Notes under the pieces: model-generated
Database searches by the model: none
What the model saw: the letters and a program-made list of their open reading frames with translations, nothing else
Told to the model about the DNA's origin: nothing
Assembly: GCF_900104065.1 (NCBI RefSeq)
Contig: NZ_FNLC01000001.1
Span: 496,001 to 560,000, forward strand
Reading direction: 5' to 3'
Length of the DNA stretch: 64,000 nt
Source of the DNA: Natronobacterium texcoconense
GTDB taxonomy: Archaea; Halobacteriota; Halobacteria; Halobacteriales; Natrialbaceae
Shown: positions 24,573 to 33,087 of the stretch, piece by piece
How positions within the stretch are numbered: the stretch's first letter is position 1
Layout: every line of letters starts with the position of its first letter
Position numbers and translations under genes: made by a program

Positions 24573-25898
24573 ATGCGCCACGTCGAGGTTTCGCTCCGAC
24601 CCCAGACGCGAGAACCGGTCCTGGCGGTTCTCGATTCGGAGCGGATCGACTACACGGTCGTTCCGGCCGACGACGACAGCGAGTACGACGCCCTCGTCTC
24701 GTTTACCCTCCCGAAGAACGCCGTCGAGGTCGTCCTGGACGAGTTAGAGGAGGCCGGACTCGGTGAAGACGATCATACGGTGATCGTGACAGCGGACACG
24801 GTTATCTCCCGGAAGTTCGGCGCGCTCAAACAGCGGTACACGAAGACACTGGACGACGAGCGACTCGCTCGCCACGAACTGTACGCCGAGTCCGAAGGCC
24901 TGATGTCGACGCTTCCGGTGTACGTGACGCTGACGCTAGTGAGTGCGATCGTTGCAACGGCCGGGCTGCTACTCGATTCGGCCGCCGTCGTGGTCGGATC
25001 GATGGTGATCGCACCGCTGATCGGACCGGCGCTCGCGGCCAGCGTCGGAACGGTCCTCAACGAACACGACCTGTTCTGGACCGGCGTTACGTATCAACTG
25101 CTTGGGGTCGGTATCGCGATTGCTGGTGCGGCGACGTTCGCGTGGCTGTCGAAATCGCTGTTTCTCGTTCCGCCCGGGATCGACGTCGTCGAAATCGACG
25201 AAGTCAGCGAACGAGTTCTTCCGAACCTGCTCTCACTGTTCGTCGCTTTCGGTGCGGGAATTGCTGGCGTGTTGAGCCTCTCGACGGGTGTCTCCGTCGC
25301 TCTCGTCGGCGTGATGATCGCCGCCGCACTGATCCCGCCCGCCGCTGCCGCCGGCATCGCTATCGCGTGGGGAGTTCCGAACGCAGCGGTCGGCTCGCTC
25401 ATCCTCGTCTTCGTCAATCTGTTAGGCGTCAACATCACCGGACTCTTCACCCTCTGGGCAATGGGCTATCGTCCGCACATCCGGGCTGAGACGGGGATCG
25501 CACGCCAGTTAGTTCGTCGCCGTCTCGTCGTGTTTACGATCGTCATCCTGGTGCTGTCGACGTTCCTGGTCGGCGTTACGTGGGCGTCGTACGAACGCGC
25601 ATCGCTCGAGAACGACGTGACGACGGAAGCGGAAGCCGTTCTCGACTCGCCAGCGTACCAGGACGTCTCCCTCGTCGAAGTCGAACTGTTTCTCGAGGAA
25701 GGACTCCTGTTCGAGCCCGCAATACGTCTCGAGGAAGGGACGTTACTCGAGCAACCCGAACGGATCGTCATCACGGTCGAGCAGCCAGCCGACGACGACC
25801 ATCCGGAGCTCGCTTCGGAGCTGGACGACCGCATCAGCACCGAGATAGGGGACGACGTGACGGTTCACGTCCGGTTCGTCGAGTACGATACTGCGTAG
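24573..25898 (+). CDS. DUF389 / TIGR00341-type membrane protein
   Basis: 441 residues. The N-terminal ~120 residues form a soluble ferredoxin-like regulatory region. Six or so membrane helices follow, carrying the family core SAVVVGSMVIAPLIGPALAASVG (seen as LLLDSAAVVVGSMVIAPLIGP) and VALVGVMIAAALIPPAAAAGIA, and the protein ends in a soluble C-terminal domain rich in Glu (about 345-441). Function of the family is unknown. The start at 24573 (MRHVEVSL) is the usual family start; the frame is open to 24525. Confidence 0.9.
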   Translation: MRHVEVSLRPQTREPVLAVLDSERIDYTVVPADDDSEYDALVSFTLPKNAVEVVLDELEEAGLGEDDHTVIVTADTVISRKFGALKQRYTKTLDDERLARHELYAESEGLMSTLPVYVTLTLVSAIVATAGLLLDSAAVVVGSMVIAPLIGPALAASVGTVLNEHDLFWTGVTYQLLGVGIAIAGAATFAWLSKSLFLVPPGIDVVEIDEVSERVLPNLLSLFVAFGAGIAGVLSLSTGVSVALVGVMIAAALIPPAAAAGIAIAWGVPNAAVGSLILVFVNLLGVNITGLFTLWAMGYRPHIRAETGIARQLVRRRLVVFTIVILVLSTFLVGVTWASYERASLENDVTTEAEAVLDSPAYQDVSLVEVELFLEEGLLFEPAIRLEEGTLLEQPERIVITVEQPADDDHPELASELDDRISTEIGDDVTVHVRFVEYDTA

Positions 25899-25929
25899 GG
25901 CGCTCGACGTCCGGGCTGAAACTGGAAAA

Positions 25930-26907
25930 CTAGGTCCAGCGATCAAGCCCCGTCTGGGTGACGCTCTCCTCGATGCGTTCGAAGCCGCGGGCGACCTCGC
26001 CCGGATCGACGGCCCACTCGTCGGTGACGTACTCGCGGGCGGCCTCGAGGTCCGGATCCAGCGCCGTGTCGAACTCGTAGTCGTCGGTGACGTTCGGATC
26101 TCTGAAAAGTTGACGGACGCGGTCGCCGTACTCGACGCTGTCGCCGCGGGCCTCGAGAACGCTCCAGAGGTCGCCGTGTTCGGTGATCTCCTTGATGGCC
26201 GTCTTCGGGCCGATCCCCGAGACGCCCTCGTTGAAGTCCGTCCCGATGAGGATGGCGGCGTCGATCAACTGCTCGAGAGTCAGGTCGTGGTGTTCGAGTG
26301 TCGCCTCGAGGTCCATCAGTTCGGGATCGCCTTTGCTCGTCAGCTGTCGCAGCGTCAGCGGCGCGCCAAAGAGCAGGGCGTCGTAGTCCTCGGAGCCGAC
26401 GTAGTCGGCGTCGCCACGCCGGACCATGTGTGCAGCCTGGGCCTCTCCCTCTGCGGGTGCCTCGACGACGGGAACGTCCAGCAGCCGGAGCAGTTCACGA
26501 CTGGTTTCCTGGATCGTCTCCGTCAGCCGCTGGGTTCGGGACTCGAGTTGAGCGATGGCGACCTGATCGCCTTCCTCGCGGGCGGTCTCGAGCTGTTCCT
26601 CGTACGTTCGGCGCTGTTCGCGGCGGGATTCGATCTCGTCTTCCTTGAGTTCGGAGGGGCCGCCGTCGAAGACCATCACGGGCGTGACGTCGTTCTCGAA
26701 GAACTTCGGCAGTCCCTGGACGATGCCGACGAGGTTGGCGACCTCCGTGCCGTCGGCGGTCGTGTAGACGTCGCTGTTCGTCCACTTGACGGTCGTCGTC
26801 AGGTACCGGTAGAGCCAGTTGTGGGCGTCGACGGCGACCACTCCCTCCACCTCGGAGAAGGGCACCTCCTCGATGACCGCGATATCACGAAGTGCAGCGT
26901 TTCCCAT
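25930..26907 (-). CDS. fen: Flap endonuclease 1
   Basis: 325-residue structure-specific nuclease that trims 5' flaps in Okazaki-fragment maturation and repair. N and I domains show [53 protein letters not shown] and [19 protein letters not shown], with the acidic metal ligands in place. The C-terminal end QTGLDRWT resembles a PIP box for binding the PCNA clamp. It is divergently transcribed from the PQQ-lipoprotein gene. Confidence 0.95.
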   Translation of the reverse strand: MGNAALRDIAVIEEVPFSEVEGVVAVDAHNWLYRYLTTTVKWTNSDVYTTADGTEVANLVGIVQGLPKFFENDVTPVMVFDGGPSELKEDEIESRREQRRTYEEQLETAREEGDQVAIAQLESRTQRLTETIQETSRELLRLLDVPVVEAPAEGEAQAAHMVRRGDADYVGSEDYDALLFGAPLTLRQLTSKGDPELMDLEATLEHHDLTLEQLIDAAILIGTDFNEGVSGIGPKTAIKEITEHGDLWSVLEARGDSVEYGDRVRQLFRDPNVTDDYEFDTALDPDLEAAREYVTDEWAVDPGEVARGFERIEESVTQTGLDRWT

Positions 26908-26980
26908 TGGGACGCAATAGGTAGGACTGGGATTTGAATCGTTGGCTTCTCGGCTCGGCGTAGACGACTCGAGCGGAAAG

Positions 26981-26990
26981 TATTTATTAA
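26981..26990 (+). promoter_or_regulatory. TATA box of the beta-propeller lipoprotein gene
   Basis: TATTTATTAA is centred about 31 nt before the ATG at 27017. It supports that start over the longer open frame from 26942, which would run across the promoter. Confidence 0.6.
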
Positions 26991-27016
26991 AACGATATCA
27001 CGTGGGTAGCAACGGA

Positions 27017-28393
27017 ATGGTCCCCGGAACGCATTCGAGTCGTCGAGCGGTGCTCGGCGGCATCAGTACCCTCCTCGTCGGTGGCTGTCTCGGGCGGTCT
27101 CCCCCCTCGAGCGGAACCGACGACTGGCGGATGTACGGTCGTGATCCCGGTCGAACGCGGTACGTCTCGGACGTCGAGATTCCGGAAACCGAACCTGAGA
27201 TCGCGTGGGAACGCAGCGTCGGTGCCTCCGGCTGGCGGCCACCGATCGTCGTCGGCGAGACCGTCTACTGCCAGTACGCGAACGGACTGTTCGTTCTCGA
27301 GGCCACGACTGGCGAGGGGCCGCTCGCGAGAACCTCGGGCGCGTTCGGACGGGGAACGGGACCGATGGTGTTCGCGTCGACCGAGATCTATCGCGACGGG
27401 ACGCTGGTCGTCCCCTACGGCGAGGCCATCGCCGGCTACACCGGAGCTCCCGGCCGCTGGCCGGACAGAGTGTCGGGCTTCGGCAGCGAACTGCTCCGGT
27501 GGTGGAGCGACGGGGAACACGTCGGAACCGGCGGTGCAGGTATCGCTTTGCGCTCCGGCGAGTCGCGGTCGATCGCGTCGCCGCTCGTCACCGACGGGGC
27601 GCTCGTGACCGTTCACTCCTTCTCCGACAGCGTCTCCGCCGTCCGGCCCGACGACGGCAACCCACGCTGGCGATACGCCCTCGAGGACGCGATACCGGAC
27701 GACTGGGACTACGGTCTCTTTTCGATCGGACACGTCGTCGACGAGACGACCGGTACCGTCGTCGTCAAGGGGCGGCTCTTCGGAACGCCGTACCTGATCG
27801 GTCTCGACCTCGCCGACGGCGAACTCGAGTGGACGGTCGACGAACGAGAAACCAGCGCCGAGTTGAACGAACGGGAGGATAGCCTGCTCGCACGCGAGGG
27901 AGTAGTTTACACAGTCGGGCAGACCGAAGACCGCGACCGGCGAATCCTCGAGATCGATGCGGAGACCGGTGAGCGGGGCTGGAACCGGGCGCTAGATCGA
28001 TCCGACCACGTCGGCCTCGCCGCCGACGAACGAACGCTGTATCACGTCGGGACCGTCGCTCGTGACGGAACCGATCCGCTGGCAGTCACGGCGCTCGACC
28101 TCGACGACGGGAGCGTCCGCTGGGAAGTGATCTTCGACGGCGATTCGTTCGCCACGACTTCGTTCTCTTTCCAGCCGCCGACGGTAGCCGGCGACTCGCT
28201 GCTCGTTCCCGGAGACGACGGCCTGCACGCACTCGACTGCGAGAGCGGCGACCTCCTGTGGACGTTTACGGAGATGGTCGGCACGTCGGGCGGAAGCGAG
28301 ACGGAGCGAGAGGCACTGACACCAGCCGTCGTCACGAACGACCGGATCGTCCTCGGAACCACGCTCGCGCTGTACGGACTCGATATTTCCTAA
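27017..28393 (+). CDS. PQQ-like beta-propeller lipoprotein
   Basis: 458-residue exported protein. The N-terminus has a twin-arginine/lipobox signal (SSRRAVLGGISTLLVGGCLG; lipid cysteine in VGGC at about residue 32). The remainder shows repeated propeller blades of the PQQ-like type, with recurring patterns such as LFVLEATTG, YCQYANGLFVLE, GLDLADGELEWTVD, ILEIDAETGERGW and LHALDCESGDLLWTF. Such propellers are usually scaffolds or binding modules at the cell surface; PQQ binding itself is not shown. The next gene starts 2 nt after its stop, implying co-transcription with the membrane protein. Confidence 0.88.
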   Translation: MVPGTHSSRRAVLGGISTLLVGGCLGRSPPSSGTDDWRMYGRDPGRTRYVSDVEIPETEPEIAWERSVGASGWRPPIVVGETVYCQYANGLFVLEATTGEGPLARTSGAFGRGTGPMVFASTEIYRDGTLVVPYGEAIAGYTGAPGRWPDRVSGFGSELLRWWSDGEHVGTGGAGIALRSGESRSIASPLVTDGALVTVHSFSDSVSAVRPDDGNPRWRYALEDAIPDDWDYGLFSIGHVVDETTGTVVVKGRLFGTPYLIGLDLADGELEWTVDERETSAELNEREDSLLAREGVVYTVGQTEDRDRRILEIDAETGERGWNRALDRSDHVGLAADERTLYHVGTVARDGTDPLAVTALDLDDGSVRWEVIFDGDSFATTSFSFQPPTVAGDSLLVPGDDGLHALDCESGDLLWTFTEMVGTSGGSETEREALTPAVVTNDRIVLGTTLALYGLDIS

Positions 28394-28395
28394 CT

Positions 28396-29238
28396 ATGTC
28401 GACAGAACCCGCTTCCACGACCGACAGCACCGAGACGAGCCCTGGATTCGCCACTGTCGTTCGCGCCGTCGTCGTGATGGTTCGCGCTCGCCCCTCCTCT
28501 CTCGTCCCGTTTCTCCTCGCCGGACTCGTCGGCGCGGCAAGCACGCTCGCGCGGATCGAGACACCGTATCCAGCCAGCATCTCGCCGTTCGGCGCGAGCG
28601 GATCGCTCCAGATCCCGATTCCGCTCGTCCCTCGCCTCGAGCCGACCGTCGAACTCGCACCGACGATCCTGCTCGGATTGCGACTCGAGTACGCCGCCGC
28701 CCTCATCGGCTGGCAGGCCGCGCTCGCGGTGGTGACGGCGGTCGCGTTCGCCGTTGGCATCTGGCGCGTCGCTCCCAGGATGGACGGGTTCGTGCCGCCA
28801 GCCGCTCGAGTCGGCTGGCTCGCAGTTTACGTGCTCGTCCTCCAGAGTGTGCTGTTCGGGGTGATCTACGTGGTTCGAGTACACCCCACGGGCGGTGTCG
28901 TCGGCACCGGAATTCTGGCTGCACTCGTCGCACTCCTCGTCGGCGGTGCTCTCCTGCTGGCACCCGCAGCGATCGTTCTCGGTGGGGATCGGCCGGATGC
29001 GGCAGTGCTCGAGAGTCTCGCCTACGCCGGCTCGCGTCCGTTCTCGAGTGCCGGGCTGGTGCTCTGTCTCGGAATTCTGGCGACACTCTTCACCGGCGCT
29101 GCGACGGTAGTTTCGGGGTATCCGGGACTCGCAGCGGGAACGATCGCGAGCGTGGCCGTCGCGGGAACGGCACACGCGGCGGCCGTCGCGAGCATATACG
29201 AGTCTGTCGAGCGAAACGGGCCGGCGAGCGATTCGTAG
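28396..29238 (+). CDS. Multi-pass membrane protein of unknown function
   Basis: 280 residues with about six hydrophobic segments (around 40-60, 97-125, 140-165, 175-205, 222-243 and 250-268). It starts 2 nt after the stop of the propeller lipoprotein, so the two are probably expressed together, perhaps as a surface/membrane pair. No family is recognised. The N-terminal ~20 residues are Ser/Thr-rich and cytoplasmic-looking. The frame extends upstream through the previous gene, but only ATG 28396 makes sense with that neighbour. Confidence 0.8.
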   Translation: MSTEPASTTDSTETSPGFATVVRAVVVMVRARPSSLVPFLLAGLVGAASTLARIETPYPASISPFGASGSLQIPIPLVPRLEPTVELAPTILLGLRLEYAAALIGWQAALAVVTAVAFAVGIWRVAPRMDGFVPPAARVGWLAVYVLVLQSVLFGVIYVVRVHPTGGVVGTGILAALVALLVGGALLLAPAAIVLGGDRPDAAVLESLAYAGSRPFSSAGLVLCLGILATLFTGAATVVSGYPGLAAGTIASVAVAGTAHAAAVASIYESVERNGPASDS

Positions 29239-29251
29239 CGAACTCGGCGTG

Positions 29252-29824
29252 TTAGTCCGTGCGTTCAGCAGTCGGCGGTTTGCCGTCCACCCGCGACTCG
29301 AGAAAGGTCTCCTCTTCGACCGAGAGGTCGCGGTCGCGAAACTCCTCGAAGCCGCACCGATAGGCCTCCTGCTCGTTCGTCCAGTCTTCGGGCCGCGGAT
29401 ACTCGAGTACCAGTTCCGCGATGCCGGTCGTCTCACCGGTGTAGCCGAAGCCAGCCCGGTACAGAGCCTCGTAAGCGAACGGGTTGTTGACGGCAATCCG
29501 GAGCCGCTCGTAGCTGCGCTCGAGTGCCTCATCCCGGACGCGTCGCACTAGCTGGGGGCCGATCCCCTCGCCGCGTCGGTCGCGGGCGACCGTGACGTAC
29601 CGCAGCCACAGCGTCCTCTCGTCGGTTCGGTCCTCGTTGAACGCAATGGCGGCGACGATCCCCTCGTTTCCGTCTTCGACTCCGTCCGCGTCCGCCGCCT
29701 GGCGCTCTCGAGCAACTGCCTTCCCGGTGTTCGTCATGACGAACTTGCCGGCGTAGCTGAACCGCTCGTGATCGAGTCGGAGCTTCGGACCATCGGGCGG
29801 CCACCCAAGTAGTTCGTACTCCAC
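29252..29824 (-). CDS. GNAT family N-acetyltransferase
   Basis: 190 residues. The acetyl-CoA-binding motif A is visible as YVTVARDRRGEGIGPQLVRRVRDEAL (about 80-105), followed by motif B IAVNNPFAYEALYRAGFGYTG. The acceptor substrate is unknown. It carries an acidic C-terminal tail of about 40 residues beyond the fold. It is convergent with the preceding membrane-protein gene (14 nt apart), and its promoter region abuts the tandem palindromes at 29854. Confidence 0.9.
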   Translation of the reverse strand: MEYELLGWPPDGPKLRLDHERFSYAGKFVMTNTGKAVARERQAADADGVEDGNEGIVAAIAFNEDRTDERTLWLRYVTVARDRRGEGIGPQLVRRVRDEALERSYERLRIAVNNPFAYEALYRAGFGYTGETTGIAELVLEYPRPEDWTNEQEAYRCGFEEFRDRDLSVEEETFLESRVDGKPPTAERTD

Positions 29825-29853
29825 AGTCGTCGTTCACTCGCTAGCTATTATAA

Positions 29854-29937
29854 TGTAGTAGCTACTGAACGTCAGTGCGCACCAGATCGCACGACACCAG
29901 TGCGATCGGTGTGCAAACAGTTTCAGTTGTTACTATA
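29854..29937. repeat. 84-bp palindromic dispersed repeat, family A, copy 3
   Basis: From TGTAGTA to TACTATA, with core CAGATCGCACGA / TGCGATCGGTGTGCA. It is directly followed by copy 4, the two sharing TATA at 29934-29937, so this is a tandem pair between the GNAT gene and the 30124 gene. Confidence 0.8.
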
Positions 29938-30014
29938 GCCACTGCAAGTCAGTACACACCTGATCGCACGACAGCTATGCGGTCAGTGTGTAACCAGTTG
30001 CAGTCGTTATTATA
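29934..30014. repeat. 81-bp palindromic dispersed repeat, family A, copy 4
   Basis: The left arm TATAGCCACTGCAAGTCAGT is nearly the same as copy 1, lacking only a GTA triplet near the end. The right arm ends GTTATTATA. It shares its first four bases with copy 3, which looks like one element placed at the edge of another or unequal exchange between copies. Confidence 0.8.
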
Positions 30015-30123
30015 AGAGCCACGTCTCGGTTGGGCGACCACGTCGTCTCGCGTCTTCGCTCGAGCGGTCCTTGCCGGGGCTTGCTCAAGCCTTTTGCCGG
30101 ATTTCGTCGTAGCTTCGGGTAGT

Positions 30124-30693
30124 ATGGATGGCGGCTCCGACGGAACGGCATCGGCGACCTCTGCGTCCGCGTTCGGTCTCGAGAGTCCACTCGACTGGAC
30201 GGTCGGCGGCGCACTCGGCGGAGCGATCGGTGCGGCCGTGTTCGGACTGCTGGTGTGGCTCTTCGATCCCGAGGTTGTAGCCGTCGCGATCCCCGCGATT
30301 TACGGTCTCGAGCCGGTCGGCGTCGTCGGCTGGGGGATCCACGTCGCGCACGGAATCGTCCTCGGGCTGGTCTTCGGGTTCCTGATGACTCGGCAGGCGG
30401 TTCTCGAGTTCGCACAGATGGACGTCGAGACCGCCGCCCTCTCGCGGTCCGGGATGTGGGTCCGGACAGTCGCGGCCGGTTTCGTCTTCGGACTCACCAT
30501 CTGGGCGATCCTGCCACTGCTCGTCCTCCCCGTCTGGATCGACGCCATCGGGACCGAGGCAGCAGGCGATTTCCCGGCCACGGCGGTCGAGAGTCTCGTG
30601 GGTCACGTCCTGTTCGGAACCGTGCTCGGACTCGTCTTCGCGACGACCGTCGACCTCCGCAGTCGGACCGGTGAGGCACCGATCGAGGACTGA
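30124..30693 (+). CDS. Multi-pass membrane protein of unknown function
   Basis: 189 residues with about four hydrophobic segments (around 22-45, 52-82, 104-130 and 150-172). It contains internal similarity: HVAHGIVLGLVFGFLM near residue 70 and GHVLFGTVLGLVFATTV near residue 160. That suggests two related helix pairs, an arrangement seen in histidine-containing membrane proteins of unknown role. The start at 30124 is preferred to the upstream frame start at 30094 because it begins the acidic cytoplasmic leader (MDGGSDGTAS). No family name can be assigned. Confidence 0.8.
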   Translation: MDGGSDGTASATSASAFGLESPLDWTVGGALGGAIGAAVFGLLVWLFDPEVVAVAIPAIYGLEPVGVVGWGIHVAHGIVLGLVFGFLMTRQAVLEFAQMDVETAALSRSGMWVRTVAAGFVFGLTIWAILPLLVLPVWIDAIGTEAAGDFPATAVESLVGHVLFGTVLGLVFATTVDLRSRTGEAPIED

Positions 30694-30746
30694 TCGGGCG
30701 TCGTTCAGGTACGGCTTTTTTGCTGGTATCCGTCGTAGAACCGTCC

Positions 30747-31046
30747 ATGTCGGAGGAAGAACTCCTCGAGTTCGAACTCGAACAGTCCCCACAGGAGGTC
30801 GCCGATCGACTCCGCGAACTCGCGGATACGTTCGAAAACGACGACGAGTTGACGATATCGGACGACGCCGTCTCGATTACGGTCCCCACTCCGACCGAAC
30901 ACCTCGAGTTCGAGACCGAACTCGAACGCGAACGGTACGAGGGCGGCAACGAGTTCGAACTGGAGATCGAACTCGAGTGGACGGTCGAAACCGACGGGTC
31001 GCCGGTCGAGAGCGACGAGATAGAAGAAGAGACCGACGAAGAGTAA
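30747..31046 (+). CDS. amphi-Trp domain protein
   Basis: 99-residue acidic protein resembling the small amphi-Trp domain family, with the helical leader LLEFELEQSPQEVADRLRELADTFENDDELTI followed by paired strands (VSITVPTPTEHLEFETELERER and NEFELEIELEWTVE) and a short acidic tail. The domain is common in haloarchaea; function is unknown. A T-rich promoter (GCTTTTTT, 30714-30721) sits about 30 nt before the ATG, supporting this start over 30720. Confidence 0.82.
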   Translation: MSEEELLEFELEQSPQEVADRLRELADTFENDDELTISDDAVSITVPTPTEHLEFETELERERYEGGNEFELEIELEWTVETDGSPVESDEIEEETDEE

Positions 31047-31050
31047 CGCG

Positions 31051-31524
31051 TCAGAATCGGTTTCGCCACCGCTTCGTTCGCAGAACTTCGTCTTTCATCG
31101 CCGAACAGTGTTCTTTGGCGCGCTGTTCCTCGAACTCGTCGGTCATGTCGTCGACGCACGCCTCCCAAGAGCCGCCGATCGAGGACCAGTACTCGAGGAC
31201 GCTGTCCCGGTCCCACCCCTGTGGGAGGCCGTCCAGGGCGTCGACGTCCTCGTCGACGACGTCCGTCAGCGAGTCGCCGTCGGTCGACTCCGCCGCGTTC
31301 TCATCCTCGAGATCCGTCGACTCCAGTGCCGATGCCCGGTAAACTGCCGACCCGACCGACTCGAGGCCGACGACGTAGGCTGGCCGGTCGTCGCTCGCCT
31401 CGACGTCGACGAGGTCCTCCTCACCCTGGGGAAACTCGAGGTCGTCAGTCATCACTGCGGCAACGACCCCGCGACCGTCGGGCGTCGCTACCGGATCACC
31501 CTCGTCGTATCGCGTGTCACTCAT
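31051..31524 (-). CDS. Haloarchaeal protein of unknown function
   Basis: 157 residues, not recognised. The N-terminal part (DEGDPVATPDGRGVVAAVM, then YVVGLESVGSAVYRASALE) looks like a small SH3-like beta-barrel for protein-sequence-independent contacts. A low-complexity acidic linker follows, then a conserved-looking Trp/Cys-containing C-terminal helix region (WDRDSVLEYWSSIGGSWEACVDDM, then AKEHCSAMKDEVLRTKRWRNRF). That basic C-terminus is unusual among the acidic proteins around it and could contact nucleic acid. Convergent with the amphi-Trp gene, 4 nt apart. Confidence 0.75.
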   Translation of the reverse strand: MSDTRYDEGDPVATPDGRGVVAAVMTDDLEFPQGEEDLVDVEASDDRPAYVVGLESVGSAVYRASALESTDLEDENAAESTDGDSLTDVVDEDVDALDGLPQGWDRDSVLEYWSSIGGSWEACVDDMTDEFEEQRAKEHCSAMKDEVLRTKRWRNRF

Positions 31525-31684
31525 CGTCGGTTACGTTCGGTCGCTGAAAGGGTAGGGGTGATGCACGGAGGTGCAAGGCCTCGAGCGGCCGGAACTGGGT
31601 TCGTTCGGACGTCGATAGCGAGCGGACCGTCGCCCGTCGAAACGGCAATCAGGGTTAACTTGGAGTATTTCAGATACACGGACA

Positions 31685-32971
31685 GTGTTCGAGAGCGTCG
31701 TATCGATACAGAGTGGTTCGAACAAGCTTACCGCACCAGCAGACGAATCCACGATAAACGAGACGGCCGAGCGGTGGTTCGAGAGCATCGAGGCAATCCA
31801 GTTGGCTCTCGAGACTGTTACCTCGACCGAGGGGCGGATGGCGGCCAGTCTCCTGATGATCCTGCTCGCAGTCACCATCGGGTTCGTCGTCGTCCCGAAA
31901 GCCGTCCAGCGAACGACCGAACTGGTCGGCCAAACCTTGCGCGAGAGCGAGGCCGGAACGGTTCTCGAGACGATCGACGACCTGCTCGACGTCCCGTTCC
32001 CGAAGACGGCAGTCGTCCGACTCTTTCAAACGAGCCTGATCGCAATCACCGGGCTCGCGTTGCTCGTCGTCTGGGGTTACGCCGACATCGCACGGAGCGC
32101 ACTGGGTTCGCTCAGGTCGGCACTCCCGTACTTCTTCCAGGTGTTGTTGACGATCGGACTTCTCGTCGGTGCGCTCGTCGGAACGCGATACCTCGAGGAA
32201 CGACTCGAGGAGTGGCTCGCCGACGCGAACTACGTTACGGCCCACCAGGAGGAGGTCGTCTACCGCGTGCTGCAGGTGATCATCTTCGTCGCCGCCGGGT
32301 TAGCCGCCCTCTCGCTCTGGGACGTCGATCTCGGTGGGTTGCTCGTCGGGGCAGGGTTCCTCGGTATCGTGCTCGGTATGGCCGCCCGCCAGACGCTCGG
32401 GTCGCTGATCGCTGGCTTCGTGTTGATGTTCTCCCGCCCGTTCGAGATCGGTGACTGGGTACAGATCGACGACCACGAGGGGATGGTCGTCGACATCACG
32501 ATCATCAACACGCGCCTGCGAAGTTTCGACGGCGAAGTCGTGGTCCTTCCCAACGACAACGTTTCGGCGAGTACGGTGATCAACCGCAGCAAGCGCAACC
32601 GACTCCGCCTCCGACTTGAGGTCGGCGTCGACTACGAGACCGACCTCGAGCGAGCCGAGGAAGTCGCCATCGAATCGATCGAAACCGTCGAGAAGGTCGC
32701 CTCGGCACCGAAACCGCAAGTGATCCCCACCGAATTCGGGGATTCGGCGATCACGCTCGAGTGCCGGTTCTGGATCAAACAGCCGAACGCACACAAGAAG
32801 TGGACGACGTTGCAGTCGGTGATCCACGAGATCAAGACGAGTTACGAGCAAGAGGGAATCGGGATCCCCTACCCACAGCGAGAACTCAGTTCGCGGGAGG
32901 ACGCTCGCTTCCGTCTCGATAACGACGTCGAGCAGGGAGAACAGGAACTCACGTACACCGACCAGGAGTGA
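31685..32971 (+). CDS. Mechanosensitive ion channel (MscS family)
   Basis: 428 residues, GTG start. Four to five hydrophobic segments lead to the MscS pore and beta domain: LLVGAGFLGIVLGMAARQTLGSLIAGFVLMFSRPFEIGDWVQIDDHEGMVVDITIINTRLRSFDGEVVVLPND is the classic signature (about 216-300). A C-terminal alpha/beta domain and an acidic tail follow. Such channels open under membrane tension to release solutes on hypo-osmotic shock, relevant for a halophile diluted by rain. Its Gly/Ala-rich pore helix looks intact. Confidence 0.93.
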   Translation: MFESVVSIQSGSNKLTAPADESTINETAERWFESIEAIQLALETVTSTEGRMAASLLMILLAVTIGFVVVPKAVQRTTELVGQTLRESEAGTVLETIDDLLDVPFPKTAVVRLFQTSLIAITGLALLVVWGYADIARSALGSLRSALPYFFQVLLTIGLLVGALVGTRYLEERLEEWLADANYVTAHQEEVVYRVLQVIIFVAAGLAALSLWDVDLGGLLVGAGFLGIVLGMAARQTLGSLIAGFVLMFSRPFEIGDWVQIDDHEGMVVDITIINTRLRSFDGEVVVLPNDNVSASTVINRSKRNRLRLRLEVGVDYETDLERAEEVAIESIETVEKVASAPKPQVIPTEFGDSAITLECRFWIKQPNAHKKWTTLQSVIHEIKTSYEQEGIGIPYPQRELSSREDARFRLDNDVEQGEQELTYTDQE

Positions 32972-33087
32972 ACTGGCCAGACGGTCGGGAGTTCACTGCC
33001 GGGAAATCTGTTTACGGCTTCGCGGTGGGCTCTCGAGTGTGAAACCGAAAACTGCCGTTCTGTGTCGGGTAGACCGGAGGACGGTCC

